Assembly (NCBI GenBank): GCA_051650305.1
Contig: JBOFIT010000116.1
Span: forward strand, 1-10,128
Direction of reading: 5' to 3'
Length of the DNA: 10,128 bases
Source: JBOFDK01 sp051650305
Lineage (GTDB): Bacteria > Bacillota > Clostridia > Lachnospirales > Cellulosilyticaceae
Below, piece by piece: positions 1 through 7,418 of this stretch. The position numbers were made by a program, and so were the translations under genes. Under the pieces are notes generated by a model. It did not search any database, was not told the origin of the DNA, and saw nothing but the letters and a program-made list of their open reading frames with translations. The stretch's first letter is position 1. Each line of letters opens with the position of its first letter.

Positions 1-1
1 A

Positions 2-2893
2 AAGAAAGTATTAGGGATTTTTGATTATGGGAATACAGGGCATGGAAATAATTACGGATTTGAATCATTACTTTATGTAAATGGCGCTATTTATCAAGGC
101 GTAGATTCTAATCATAAAGAAGTCTTCTTTGAAGAGGAAGTGATGCATCAGCCTATTGAACTCACTTTTCGCTTATGGTCAGGGCTTGAAGGTGGTGGTG
201 TGCAGAAACCACAGGAGCATTGCATCAAGCAGGCAGATCTAGCTTGGTTAGACGAAGAAGTAGACCAATTTTATTATTTATCAAAGATGGTTTATGAAAC
301 TATAAAAATATTAGATGAGAATAATCCTATACAAGTTCAATTAAGATTACAATTAGATAAAGCTTTTAAGTGTATTGATTGGTCTTATCCAGGTTCAGAA
401 GCATTCTATGAGACTGTTTATGAAGCAAGTAAAATGCTGAATACATATATAGATAACTGTGATAAGAAAGAGCTGGTGAATGTAACTTGTGTAGGACATA
501 CACATATAGATGTTGCTTGGTTATGGCGACTTAAGCATACGAGAGAAAAGTGTTCAAGATCATTCTCGACGGTACTGCGACTTATGGAGCAGTATCCAGA
601 GTATATCTTCTTGCAGACACAACCACAGTTGTATGATTATATCAAACAAGACTTCCCTGATATTTATGAAAAGATTAAAGCTCGTGTAGATGAAGGACGA
701 TGGGAAGTCGATGGCGGGATGTGGCTTGAAGCAGATTGTAATCTAACATCAGGGGAATCTCTTACACGACAGATTCTTATAGGAAGTAAATTTATCAAAG
801 AAGAGTTTGGACAAGACGTAGAATACCTATGGCTACCAGATGTATTTGGTTACTCATGGGCATTACCACAGATTCTTAAAAAGTCGGGAATAGATACTTT
901 TATGACCATCAAGATAAGTTGGAATCAATACAACCGAATGCCTCATGATACATTCAAATGGAGAGGGATAGATGGTAGTGAAGTCATTACACATTTCTTG
1001 ACGACACCAGACCCATGGAGTGAAAAGGATAGCTGGATTTATACATATAATGGACAGCTAAGTCCAAAGATTGTAAAAGGTGTGTATGATAACTATAGTG
1101 AGAAGCAACTTACCAATGATATGCTAGTAGCTTATGGATTTGGAGATGGTGGAGGTGGCGTTAATCGTGAGATGCTGGAAAATAGACGTCAGTTAGACCG
1201 CATACCAGGTCTTCCAAATACAAAGATGGGTACAGCGAAAGATTACTTCAGAGGCCTAAAAGATAAGATTCAGCAGACGGACCAATACGTACATACATGG
1301 GATGGTGAATTGTATCTAGAGTATCATAGAGGTACCTATACAAGTCAGGCCTACAATAAAAAGATGAATAGACATTTAGAATTCCGCTATAGAGAAGTGG
1401 AATGGCTTAATGCCATGGAAGGGGTACTAGCACAGAAGTCTTCAGTGTCAGGGCAAGAAAGATTGACCGATGGTTGGAAGATTATACTTCGTAATCAATT
1501 CCATGATATTATTCCAGGGTCATCTATCAAGGAAGTTTATGAGGATTCTCGTAAGGAGTATGCAGAAGCCGAGTATATCGCACAAGAAGTAGAAGAAAAG
1601 ACTTTAAAAGCACTTGTAGATGATGAGGCGCACACTTACACCATCATGAATGCGACCAACTGGGATAGAAGTGAATTAGTAGAGATAGAAGAAACTGCAG
1701 AAGGTAGATGGCTAGACGAAGAAGGTAATGTACTACAAGCAGTGAAGGAAGATAAATGGTACGTACAAGTAGACCAAGTACCAGCTATGGGTTGGAAGAC
1801 TATTTTCTTTGAGGAAGAGGTAGCACCTATCAGTACCACCTCATTTGAAGTAAAGGGGTATGCTATTGAGACACCTTTTTATAGCGTAAGTATGAATGAT
1901 AAAGGGCAACTAGAAAAGCTTTATGATAAGTCAAATCAACGTCAAGTGTTGGCAGGAGAAGAAAGAGGAAATGTACTTCAATTATTTGAAGATAAGCCAC
2001 TAGCTTTTGAAGCTTGGGACATTGATGTATTTTATCAAGAGAAGATGCGAGAAATTACGAATCTGACCAATCTATCGATAAAAGAACACAATGCTTTAAG
2101 GTTAGTCGTGACATTAGAGTGGACATTTATGTCTAGTACGATTAAGCAAGATGTGATTTTCTACGCTCATAGTAGACGTATCGACTTTAAAACATGGGTT
2201 GATTGGCATGAAAAGAAACAATTATTAAAAGTAGCCTTTCCAGTAGACATTCGCACCAATTATGCGACCTATGACATTCAGTATGGTAACGTAAGACGTG
2301 CAAATCATTGGAACACAAGTTGGGACTTAGCGAAATTTGAGACAGTAGCACATAAGTGGGTAGACCTATCAGAGAGAAATTATGGGGTGAGTTTACTGAA
2401 TGACTGCAAGTATGGACATGATATTAAAGACAATGTCATGAGGCTTACACTTCTTCGTGCAGGGACTTATCCAGATCCAGACCAAGATCAAGGAGAACAT
2501 ACATTTACATACAGTCTACTACCACATGCAGGTGATTTTGTATCAGGTCAGACAGTTCAAAATAGCTGGTGGTTACATCAACCTCTAAAAGCAGTCAAAG
2601 GAAAGTCTCACCAGTTAATGACTAGTCTTATAACCATTGATAATGAACAAGTAGAATTAGATGCTATCAAATGGTCAGAAGACAGTAAATACTTGGTAAT
2701 ACGACTTCATGACTATGCAGGTGCTACGCAAAACGTCACTATAGATTTAGGATTTGATACTAAAGGATGGATGGAAGCTGACTTAATGGAGCGACCAATA
2801 GAAGATGTACTAAGAACTGAAAAAATTACTTTAAAGGTAAAACCATATGAGCTTAAGACTATTTTAGTTGTAGTAGAACAGGGGGAGATGTAG
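2..2893 (+). CDS. Alpha-mannosidase, glycoside hydrolase family 38 (5' end outside the window)
   Basis: This enzyme is predicted to hydrolyse alpha-linked mannose from glycans with a retaining, metal-dependent mechanism. The first start codon inside the window is GTG at 140, but the frame is open back to base 2. Those 46 extra codons read like the N-terminal domain of Ams1-type mannosidases (LYVNGAIYQGVDSNH), so the true start lies upstream and roughly 80 residues are missing, judged from the usual family length of about 1,040. Counting from the GTG, the GH38 metal site is GHTHID (H122, D124), the nucleophile is the Asp of WLPDVFGYSW (D234), and a further metal-binding His lies in RNQFHDIIPGS (H455). 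The helical middle domain carries YLEYHRGTYTSQAYNKK. The C-terminal beta domain has AWDID, LLNDCKYGHD and the PDPDQDQGEH stretch. All key residues are present and the frame is intact. Export cannot be judged without the N-terminus. The exact linkage cleaved is not readable. The stop codon abuts the next gene, which suggests an operon. Confidence 0.95.
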   Translation, partial: KKVLGIFDYGNTGHGNNYGFESLLYVNGAIYQGVDSNHKEVFFEEEVMHQPIELTFRLWSGLEGGGVQKPQEHCIKQADLAWLDEEVDQFYYLSKMVYETIKILDENNPIQVQLRLQLDKAFKCIDWSYPGSEAFYETVYEASKMLNTYIDNCDKKELVNVTCVGHTHIDVAWLWRLKHTREKCSRSFSTVLRLMEQYPEYIFLQTQPQLYDYIKQDFPDIYEKIKARVDEGRWEVDGGMWLEADCNLTSGESLTRQILIGSKFIKEEFGQDVEYLWLPDVFGYSWALPQILKKSGIDTFMTIKISWNQYNRMPHDTFKWRGIDGSEVITHFLTTPDPWSEKDSWIYTYNGQLSPKIVKGVYDNYSEKQLTNDMLVAYGFGDGGGGVNREMLENRRQLDRIPGLPNTKMGTAKDYFRGLKDKIQQTDQYVHTWDGELYLEYHRGTYTSQAYNKKMNRHLEFRYREVEWLNAMEGVLAQKSSVSGQERLTDGWKIILRNQFHDIIPGSSIKEVYEDSRKEYAEAEYIAQEVEEKTLKALVDDEAHTYTIMNATNWDRSELVEIEETAEGRWLDEEGNVLQAVKEDKWYVQVDQVPAMGWKTIFFEEEVAPISTTSFEVKGYAIETPFYSVSMNDKGQLEKLYDKSNQRQVLAGEERGNVLQLFEDKPLAFEAWDIDVFYQEKMREITNLTNLSIKEHNALRLVVTLEWTFMSSTIKQDVIFYAHSRRIDFKTWVDWHEKKQLLKVAFPVDIRTNYATYDIQYGNVRRANHWNTSWDLAKFETVAHKWVDLSERNYGVSLLNDCKYGHDIKDNVMRLTLLRAGTYPDPDQDQGEHTFTYSLLPHAGDFVSGQTVQNSWWLHQPLKAVKGKSHQLMTSLITIDNEQVELDAIKWSEDSKYLVIRLHDYAGATQNVTIDLGFDTKGWMEADLMERPIEDVLRTEKITLKVKPYELKTILVVVEQGEM
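2881..2887 (+). promoter_or_regulatory. Ribosome binding site of the acetyltransferase, inside the mannosidase gene
   Basis: The purine run GGGGGAG lies six bases before the ATG at 2894 and within the last codons of the mannosidase gene. It fixes the downstream start and points to translational coupling of the two genes. Confidence 0.7.
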
Positions 2894-4090
2894 ATGCTCG
2901 TTAGACAAATCGTAGAAGAAGAAGTACTAAGAACGTGTGAAGTATTTAATATAGCTTTTGAATTTACCACGACAAAAGAAGAGGTATCCTTAGAAAAATT
3001 AAATCAGATAAAGACAAATCCCATGACTCGTGAGGAAGTGTACTATAAAGATAAATGGGCAGCTTTTGATGAGCAGGGAAATATGATGGGCTATCTAGGT
3101 GGATTTCCAGCACCTATACGTTTTGATGGCCATGAAACGACTTGCACTTGTATAGGTGGCGTGTCTACCTTACCACAATATCGTGGCAAAGGTGTTATTG
3201 CTAATTGTTTCAAAGAGCATTTAAAAGATAGTTATAGAAATGGGCATGTATTCTCATACCTTTATCCTTTTAGTAGCGCTTTTTATAGACAATTTGGCTA
3301 TGAGTTGTGTTCAGAGAAAGCCATATGGGACTTTGAGATGAGCACTTTAAGAAGAGATAAAAATGTGAAAGGAACGATAGAACTTAATGATAAAGGGTCT
3401 TGTTATGATGCAATCGCAGAAGTATATGGCAGGTATATGCAGAACCATAATCTTTCTTTTGTCAGAGAAGCATGCGACTGGAAAAAGATCATCTGTGATG
3501 AGCCAGCTTTACAAGGAAAGTATACTTTCGTATGGCGAAATGATGGAGGGGAACCTAGAGGCGTTATAGGGTTTAGGAAAGAGTGTAATCAGATGACAGG
3601 GCAAGTCATTATGGAATGTGATGCATTCTACGTGTTAGATCAAGAAGCATTACAAGGGCTTATTAATCATGTCGCTTCTTATAGTAGCTACTTTAATCGA
3701 GTAAGAATACCTATGCCAGTGGATCAAGCACTCCAACGTATGTTGCCTGAAGTGAGTATGAAAGATTTTAAACGAGAGATTAAGTTCAATGGTATGGGAA
3801 GAGTCCTTAATGTAGAAAAAGCACTTTGGATGGCACGCTATGTAGGTAGTGGAGAAATCAGTATTAAAATTCATGATGCATACATAGAAGAGAACAATAG
3901 AAGTTTCAAAGTGACGTTTAGGGATGGTAAATGCTGTGACGTTACACATACAGACGCACATGATATAGCATTAGAGATAAGTGAGTTTTCTAGAATGCTT
4001 ATAGGGTATGTAGATGCCTATGAAATAGTAGATGAAAAAATAAAGCAGGTATTTTATCCAAAGAAAAACTTTATTTGTGACTTTTTCTAA
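2894..4090 (+). CDS. GNAT family N-acetyltransferase, Eis-like
   Basis: This is a predicted acetyl-CoA-dependent N-acetyltransferase of the Eis (enhanced intracellular survival) type. At 398 residues it matches that family, which combines two GNAT folds with a C-terminal SCP2-like domain. The acetyl-CoA pyrophosphate loop is visible as VSTLPQYRGKGV (residues 90-101). The family signature YLYPFSSAFYRQFGYE follows (about 122-137) and contains the tyrosine segment used as general acid in Eis proteins. The chain ends in Phe (CDFF); in Mycobacterium tuberculosis Eis the C-terminal Phe carboxylate acts in catalysis, so this ending fits an active enzyme. Eis relatives acetylate aminoglycosides, polyamines or protein lysines, and the substrate here cannot be inferred. 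The ATG directly follows the mannosidase stop and has its own ribosome site, so the two are probably co-transcribed. It has no signal peptide and is predicted to be cytoplasmic. No clear terminator follows it. Confidence 0.85.
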   Translation: MLVRQIVEEEVLRTCEVFNIAFEFTTTKEEVSLEKLNQIKTNPMTREEVYYKDKWAAFDEQGNMMGYLGGFPAPIRFDGHETTCTCIGGVSTLPQYRGKGVIANCFKEHLKDSYRNGHVFSYLYPFSSAFYRQFGYELCSEKAIWDFEMSTLRRDKNVKGTIELNDKGSCYDAIAEVYGRYMQNHNLSFVREACDWKKIICDEPALQGKYTFVWRNDGGEPRGVIGFRKECNQMTGQVIMECDAFYVLDQEALQGLINHVASYSSYFNRVRIPMPVDQALQRMLPEVSMKDFKREIKFNGMGRVLNVEKALWMARYVGSGEISIKIHDAYIEENNRSFKVTFRDGKCCDVTHTDAHDIALEISEFSRMLIGYVDAYEIVDEKIKQVFYPKKNFICDFF

Positions 4091-4125
4091 AAAAGTAAAT
4101 GGTGTCTATTTTTGGTGTAAAAAAG

Positions 4126-4154
4126 TTTAGTTCTGTAGAAATTTGTGATAAAAT
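4126..4154 (+). promoter_or_regulatory. Possible sigma-A promoter of pgcA
   Basis: A TAAAAT box (4149-4154) lies 17 bases after TTTAGT (4126-4131), and an overlapping GATAAA could serve instead. The -35 match is weak. The position, about 50 bases before the pgcA start, is plausible. Some transcription from the upstream gene pair may also reach pgcA, because no terminator is evident in the 113-base gap. Confidence 0.35.
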
Positions 4155-4192
4155 TGTAAGTAGTAATGCGAAGAATTGTAAATCACAAGTAT

Positions 4193-4199
4193 CGGAGGA
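4193..4199 (+). promoter_or_regulatory. Ribosome binding site that sets the pgcA start
   Basis: CGGAGG lies about five bases before the ATG at 4204. It favours this codon over the in-frame ATG at 4099, which has no comparable site. Confidence 0.85.
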
Positions 4200-4203
4200 C
4201 AAC

Positions 4204-5919
4204 ATGGATTATAAACAAAATTACATGAGATGGTTAGAAGAAGAAAAGGTAGACGCTGACTTAAGAAAAGAATTAAAAACGCTATCAGATGAAAAAGAAA
4301 TCGAAGATAGATTCTATAAAAACTTAGAATTTGGTACGGGTGGTCTTCGTGGTAAGATTGCTGCGGGTAGTAATCGTATGAATAATCATACAGTATCAAA
4401 AGCGACACAAGGTTTGGCGACATACCTTACTCAAACTTATGAGAAACCAAGTATTGCTATTGCATACGATTCACGTAATATGAGTACAGAATTTGCAGAA
4501 GCAGCAGCAGGCGTACTTGCAGCTAATGGCGTAAAAGTATACCTTTATGAAGCGCTTCGTCCAACACCAATGCTTTCATTTGCTGTTAGACACTTAGGAA
4601 CAGAAGCAGGGATTGTTATTACTGCTAGTCATAACCCAAAAGAGTACAATGGTTACAAGGTATATGGTTCAGATGGCGGACAAATTACAGATGCTATGGC
4701 AGCGCAAACATTAGCAATCATTGATGCAGTAGATATCTTTAATGATGTAAAGACCATGTCTCTAGAAGCAGCGGAAAAAGAAGGCTTATTAGAGTACATT
4801 GGCGAAGCAGTAGATCATGCATACTACGAAAAAGTAGAGACACTTTGCATCCGTAAAGACCTTATCAAAGAAAAAGCAAAGAACTTACATATCATTTATA
4901 CACCTATTCATGGTAGTGGTAATGTGCCAGTACGTGCGATGCTTAGTCGTTTAGGTTTTGAAAAAGTAACAATCGTAAAAGAGCAAGAGTTACCTGATGG
5001 TAACTTCCCTACAGCACCTTATCCAAATCCAGAGGATAAAAAAGTATTTGAGCTTGCAATTGATATGGCAAAGGAGATTTCTCCAGACCTTATCTTTGGT
5101 ACAGACCCAGACTGTGACCGTATCGGAGTAGTCGTAAAAGAAGCAAATGATAATTACAAAGTACTTACAGGGAACCAAGTAGGTATCCTTCTTACAGATT
5201 ATGTACTTGGGGCAAGACAAGAGCTGGGTATCCTTTCACCAAAAGACACAGTCATCAAAACAATCGTAACATCAGAAATGGCAAGAGCGGTATGTAAGTC
5301 ATATGATGCACAGATGTTAGATGTACTCACAGGATTTAAATACATCGGTGAAAAAATTAAGGAATTCTTAGAGACAGGTTCAAACAATTTTGTACTTGGT
5401 TTCGAAGAAAGTTATGGTTACCTTTCTGGAGAATTCGTAAGAGATAAAGATGCTGTCATCGCGTCTGTACTTATTGCAGAAATGGCACTTTACTATAAAG
5501 AACAAGGCAAGAACCTTTATGAAGCACTTGAAGATTTATTTGTAAAGCATGGTTACTACAAAGAAGAGCTTATCTCTATTACAATGGAAGGTAAAGATGG
5601 CCAAGAAAAGATTGCAGGTATCCTTACAAGCCTTAGAGAAAACACACCTGTAGAAGTAGATGGCATTAAGATTGCTAGAGTAGAAGATTACAAGTTATCA
5701 GTAGCTCGTAACCTAATGGAAGGTACTGAAGAAGTCATTAACTTACCAACATCAAACGTTATGAAGTTTATCTTAGAAGATGGCAAATGGTTTGTTGTAC
5801 GTCCATCTGGTACAGAACCAAAAATGAAAATTTACTTATCAGTAATAGGAAAAGATGCTACGGATGCAGAAACACAAGTAGACGCATTCGCAGAAGCTGT
5901 AAAAGCACTTATTGGATAA
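4204..5919 (+). CDS. pgcA: Phosphoglucomutase / phosphomannomutase (alpha-D-phosphohexomutase)
   Basis: This enzyme interconverts hexose 6-phosphate and hexose 1-phosphate through a phosphoserine intermediate. It supplies glucose-1-phosphate or mannose-1-phosphate for nucleotide sugars, glycogen and cell-envelope glycans, and acts in the cytoplasm. From the ATG at 4204 it has 571 residues, close to Bacillus subtilis PgcA. The four domains show their signatures in order: the substrate-binding N-terminal motif GTGGLRG (44-50), the phosphoserine loop TASHNP (S142), the magnesium loop GTDPDCDRIG (D301, D303, D305), the sugar-specificity loop GFEESYGYL (from 399) and the phosphate-binding loop RPSGTEPK (533-540). 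The reading frame stays open 35 codons upstream to 4099, but that extension does not resemble the family, covers the likely promoter and precedes a strong ribosome site, so the shorter start is chosen. Codon use looks biased toward favoured codons, consistent with good expression. Whether glucose or mannose phosphate is preferred cannot be read from the sequence. A hairpin terminator follows the stop. Confidence 0.95.
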   Translation: MDYKQNYMRWLEEEKVDADLRKELKTLSDEKEIEDRFYKNLEFGTGGLRGKIAAGSNRMNNHTVSKATQGLATYLTQTYEKPSIAIAYDSRNMSTEFAEAAAGVLAANGVKVYLYEALRPTPMLSFAVRHLGTEAGIVITASHNPKEYNGYKVYGSDGGQITDAMAAQTLAIIDAVDIFNDVKTMSLEAAEKEGLLEYIGEAVDHAYYEKVETLCIRKDLIKEKAKNLHIIYTPIHGSGNVPVRAMLSRLGFEKVTIVKEQELPDGNFPTAPYPNPEDKKVFELAIDMAKEISPDLIFGTDPDCDRIGVVVKEANDNYKVLTGNQVGILLTDYVLGARQELGILSPKDTVIKTIVTSEMARAVCKSYDAQMLDVLTGFKYIGEKIKEFLETGSNNFVLGFEESYGYLSGEFVRDKDAVIASVLIAEMALYYKEQGKNLYEALEDLFVKHGYYKEELISITMEGKDGQEKIAGILTSLRENTPVEVDGIKIARVEDYKLSVARNLMEGTEEVINLPTSNVMKFILEDGKWFVVRPSGTEPKMKIYLSVIGKDATDAETQVDAFAEAVKALIG

Positions 5920-5928
5920 GATTTAGTT

Positions 5929-5962
5929 TATAAAAGGCTGTCTGAGTAGGCAGCCTTTTATA
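5929..5962 (+). terminator. Intrinsic terminator after pgcA
   Basis: The inverted repeat has arms at 5929-5940 and 5951-5962, 12 perfectly matched bases each with a GGCTG/CAGCC core. Two more pairs can form inside around a six-base loop. The 3' arm is T-rich (TTTTATAT), although the U-tract lies mostly within the stem. It separates pgcA from the tRNA unit. Confidence 0.8.
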
Positions 5963-6011
5963 TGCATAAAAAGCTATAAATAGGGAAACATAAAAAAGAA
6001 GATAAAAGGTG

Positions 6012-6040
6012 TTTACTTATGTCAATAAGTGTGCTATACT
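6012..6040 (+). promoter_or_regulatory. Promoter of tRNA-Arg
   Basis: TTTACT (6012-6017) and TATACT (6035-6040) are separated by exactly 17 bases. Transcription should begin near 6047, leaving a short 5' leader before the tRNA. Confidence 0.75.
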
Positions 6041-6061
6041 ATCCCAGTAGCAAACACATAT

Positions 6062-6135
<74 letters not shown>

Positions 6136-6140
6136 TACTA

Positions 6141-6176
6141 AAAAGAGTCTTGATGAATATCAAGACTCTTTTTTTT
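6141..6176. terminator. Bidirectional terminator between tRNA-Arg and the HD-GYP gene
   Basis: The arms at 6141-6154 and 6159-6172 form a perfect 14-base stem (core GAGTCTTGAT/ATCAAGACTC) with a four-base loop. A run of eight T follows on the plus strand and ends the tRNA transcript. Read on the minus strand the same hairpin ends in five T, only a few bases past the stop of the converging HD-GYP gene, so it can serve both. Confidence 0.9.
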
Positions 6177-6182
6177 GTCCAT

Positions 6183-7250
6183 TTATTGAAGGATAGAAGA
6201 AGGTAAGTCGTCTAATCTTTCTACGATAAAGCGATTGTTATCATTTAGAAGAGAACACTTGAAGTTTACAGGACTAAGTGTATTTAAGTCATAAATGACA
6301 CGAAGAGATGGTTTCTTTAAATCAGCCGAATAGTTCTTTTCTACGAGAGCAATCTCGTTGGTATTAAGGCGGACAGCACAGCCAACAGGATAGAAAGCTA
6401 CCATTTTTTCAAGGATAGCAATAATATCTGTATTTAAACATTCTTGTTTAAGAAGTAGGAGAGCCTCATTGATAGGGAAGCCATTACGATATGGTCTATC
6501 AGAGATGAGTGCATCAAATACATCGGCCACAGCCACGATTTTAGAGGCGATATGAAGGTCAGCACCTTTTTGAAGAGGATAGCCATTACCATCTTCACGT
6601 TCATGATGGCAGAGGATGATGACTTTGGAAATAGCGCTCATAGTAGAGTTTTCCTTGATGAGGTCATACCCTAATGTACTGTGGGTTTCAATAATAGCAC
6701 GTTCATGAGGTGTTAATTTGCCAGGTTTATTAAGAATGTCTTTTGGGAGTACCATTTTACCGATATCGTGTAGTAAAGCCCCTGTCACGACTTTCTCTAT
6801 CATGTCAAAAGTAAAGGACATCTTTTTTGCAAGGGCACAACTAATAATGGATACATTGAGGCAATGAGCATAAGTATAATTATCATTGCGTTTGAGATCC
6901 ATCATGTCAAAGATAATGTCTTGATCACTCATATTTTCTAGTATAGTAGTTGTTAATGTATGTATTTCTTCTAAGTCGATACTCAACACATTTTGGATGG
7001 ATTCAAATTGAGATTGTAAGTGATTGTTTAATTTCATTTTTATATTTTGGGAAATAAGTTCGGGAGGTTCGATACCTTCAGAAAGATTATCTTTAATGTA
7101 TATTTCAGAGATGCCACGATCTAATAAACGAGCTTTAAAGGCTTCACGAAATGTAGTATTCGCTTTAAGTAGAATAGCACCGTCAGGTGTTAGGATATCT
7201 TTTCCGATGAGTTCACCACCAGATAAATTGTGTACATAAGTTAGTCTCAT
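6183..7250 (-). CDS. HD-GYP domain protein, predicted cyclic-di-GMP phosphodiesterase
   Basis: The protein has 355 residues and is predicted to hydrolyse cyclic-di-GMP in the cytoplasm. The N-terminal 60 residues (MRLTYVHNLSGGELIGKDIL) are the small domain common in front of HD-GYP in clostridia, which supports the ATG at 7250. The HD-GYP core lies at about 125-285: H129, LLHDIGK with H161 and D162, H190 in ETHSTLGYD, HHEREDGNGYP (215-225), and KIVAVADVFDALISDRPYR (237-255) with D243. All metal-ligand positions and the GYP triplet look intact, so it should be active. A C-terminal part of about 70 residues (VAFYPVGCAVRLNTNEIALV) is also typical of this subgroup. There are no membrane segments or receiver domain, so the input signal is unknown. 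It is transcribed away from the CofE-like gene, behind a terminator, from a probable promoter of its own. The ribosome site is unusually placed. Confidence 0.92.
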   Translation of the reverse strand: MRLTYVHNLSGGELIGKDILTPDGAILLKANTTFREAFKARLLDRGISEIYIKDNLSEGIEPPELISQNIKMKLNNHLQSQFESIQNVLSIDLEEIHTLTTTILENMSDQDIIFDMMDLKRNDNYTYAHCLNVSIISCALAKKMSFTFDMIEKVVTGALLHDIGKMVLPKDILNKPGKLTPHERAIIETHSTLGYDLIKENSTMSAISKVIILCHHEREDGNGYPLQKGADLHIASKIVAVADVFDALISDRPYRNGFPINEALLLLKQECLNTDIIAILEKMVAFYPVGCAVRLNTNEIALVEKNYSADLKKPSLRVIYDLNTLSPVNFKCSLLNDNNRFIVERLDDLPSSILQ

Positions 7251-7280
7251 AATATTATTATTCCAGAAAAGGAAGTAACA

Positions 7281-7285
7281 CCTCC
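7281..7285 (-). promoter_or_regulatory. Shine-Dalgarno-like GGAGG far upstream of the HD-GYP start
   Basis: On the minus strand GGAGG lies 30 bases before the ATG at 7250, much further than normal. No in-frame ATG, GTG or TTG lies in between. It can pair with ACTTCC just downstream in a short hairpin. Near the ATG itself only a weak TGGA is seen. Translation may therefore be inefficient or controlled. Confidence 0.4.
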
Positions 7286-7295
7286 ATTTAGATTA

Positions 7296-7324
7296 GTTAT
7301 AAAACGTTTAAATATAGTGTACAA
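7296..7324 (-). promoter_or_regulatory. Probable promoter of the HD-GYP gene
   Basis: Read on the minus strand, TTGTAC (7319-7324) and TATAAC (7296-7301) are separated by exactly 17 bases. The -10 box is good and the -35 box weak. The start of transcription would be near 7289, giving a leader of about 39 bases that begins just before the GGAGG. Confidence 0.55.
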
Positions 7325-7361
7325 TAAGAAATAGAATATAGCTATATAAAAGATAAGATAT

Positions 7362-7410
7362 ACAAACAAAAGCGATGAAAGTCTAACATATGTTAAACTT
7401 TCATCGCTTT
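7362..7410 (-). terminator. Intrinsic terminator of the CofE-like gene
   Basis: A long, nearly perfect hairpin has arms at 7369-7382 and 7397-7410 (core GCGATGAAAG/CTTTCATCGC). After one C/A mismatch it continues into the palindrome TAACATATGTTA. On the minus strand it begins eight bases past the stop codon and is followed by the T-rich tail TTTTGTTTGT. Confidence 0.85.
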
Positions 7411-7418
7411 AAAATTTA

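Noticed and set aside
140..142. GTG as the true start of the mannosidase
   Set aside because: The in-frame sequence before it encodes family-typical N-terminal residues to the left edge, so this is an internal valine codon.
4080..4096. A possible terminator at the end of the acetyltransferase gene
   Set aside because: A seven-base hairpin exists, but six of its pairs are A-T or run-derived and no T tract follows.
4099..4203. An upstream ATG that would add 35 residues to pgcA
   Set aside because: The extension lacks a ribosome site, is unlike the family N-terminus and overlaps the likely promoter, whereas the ATG at 4204 follows a strong CGGAGG.
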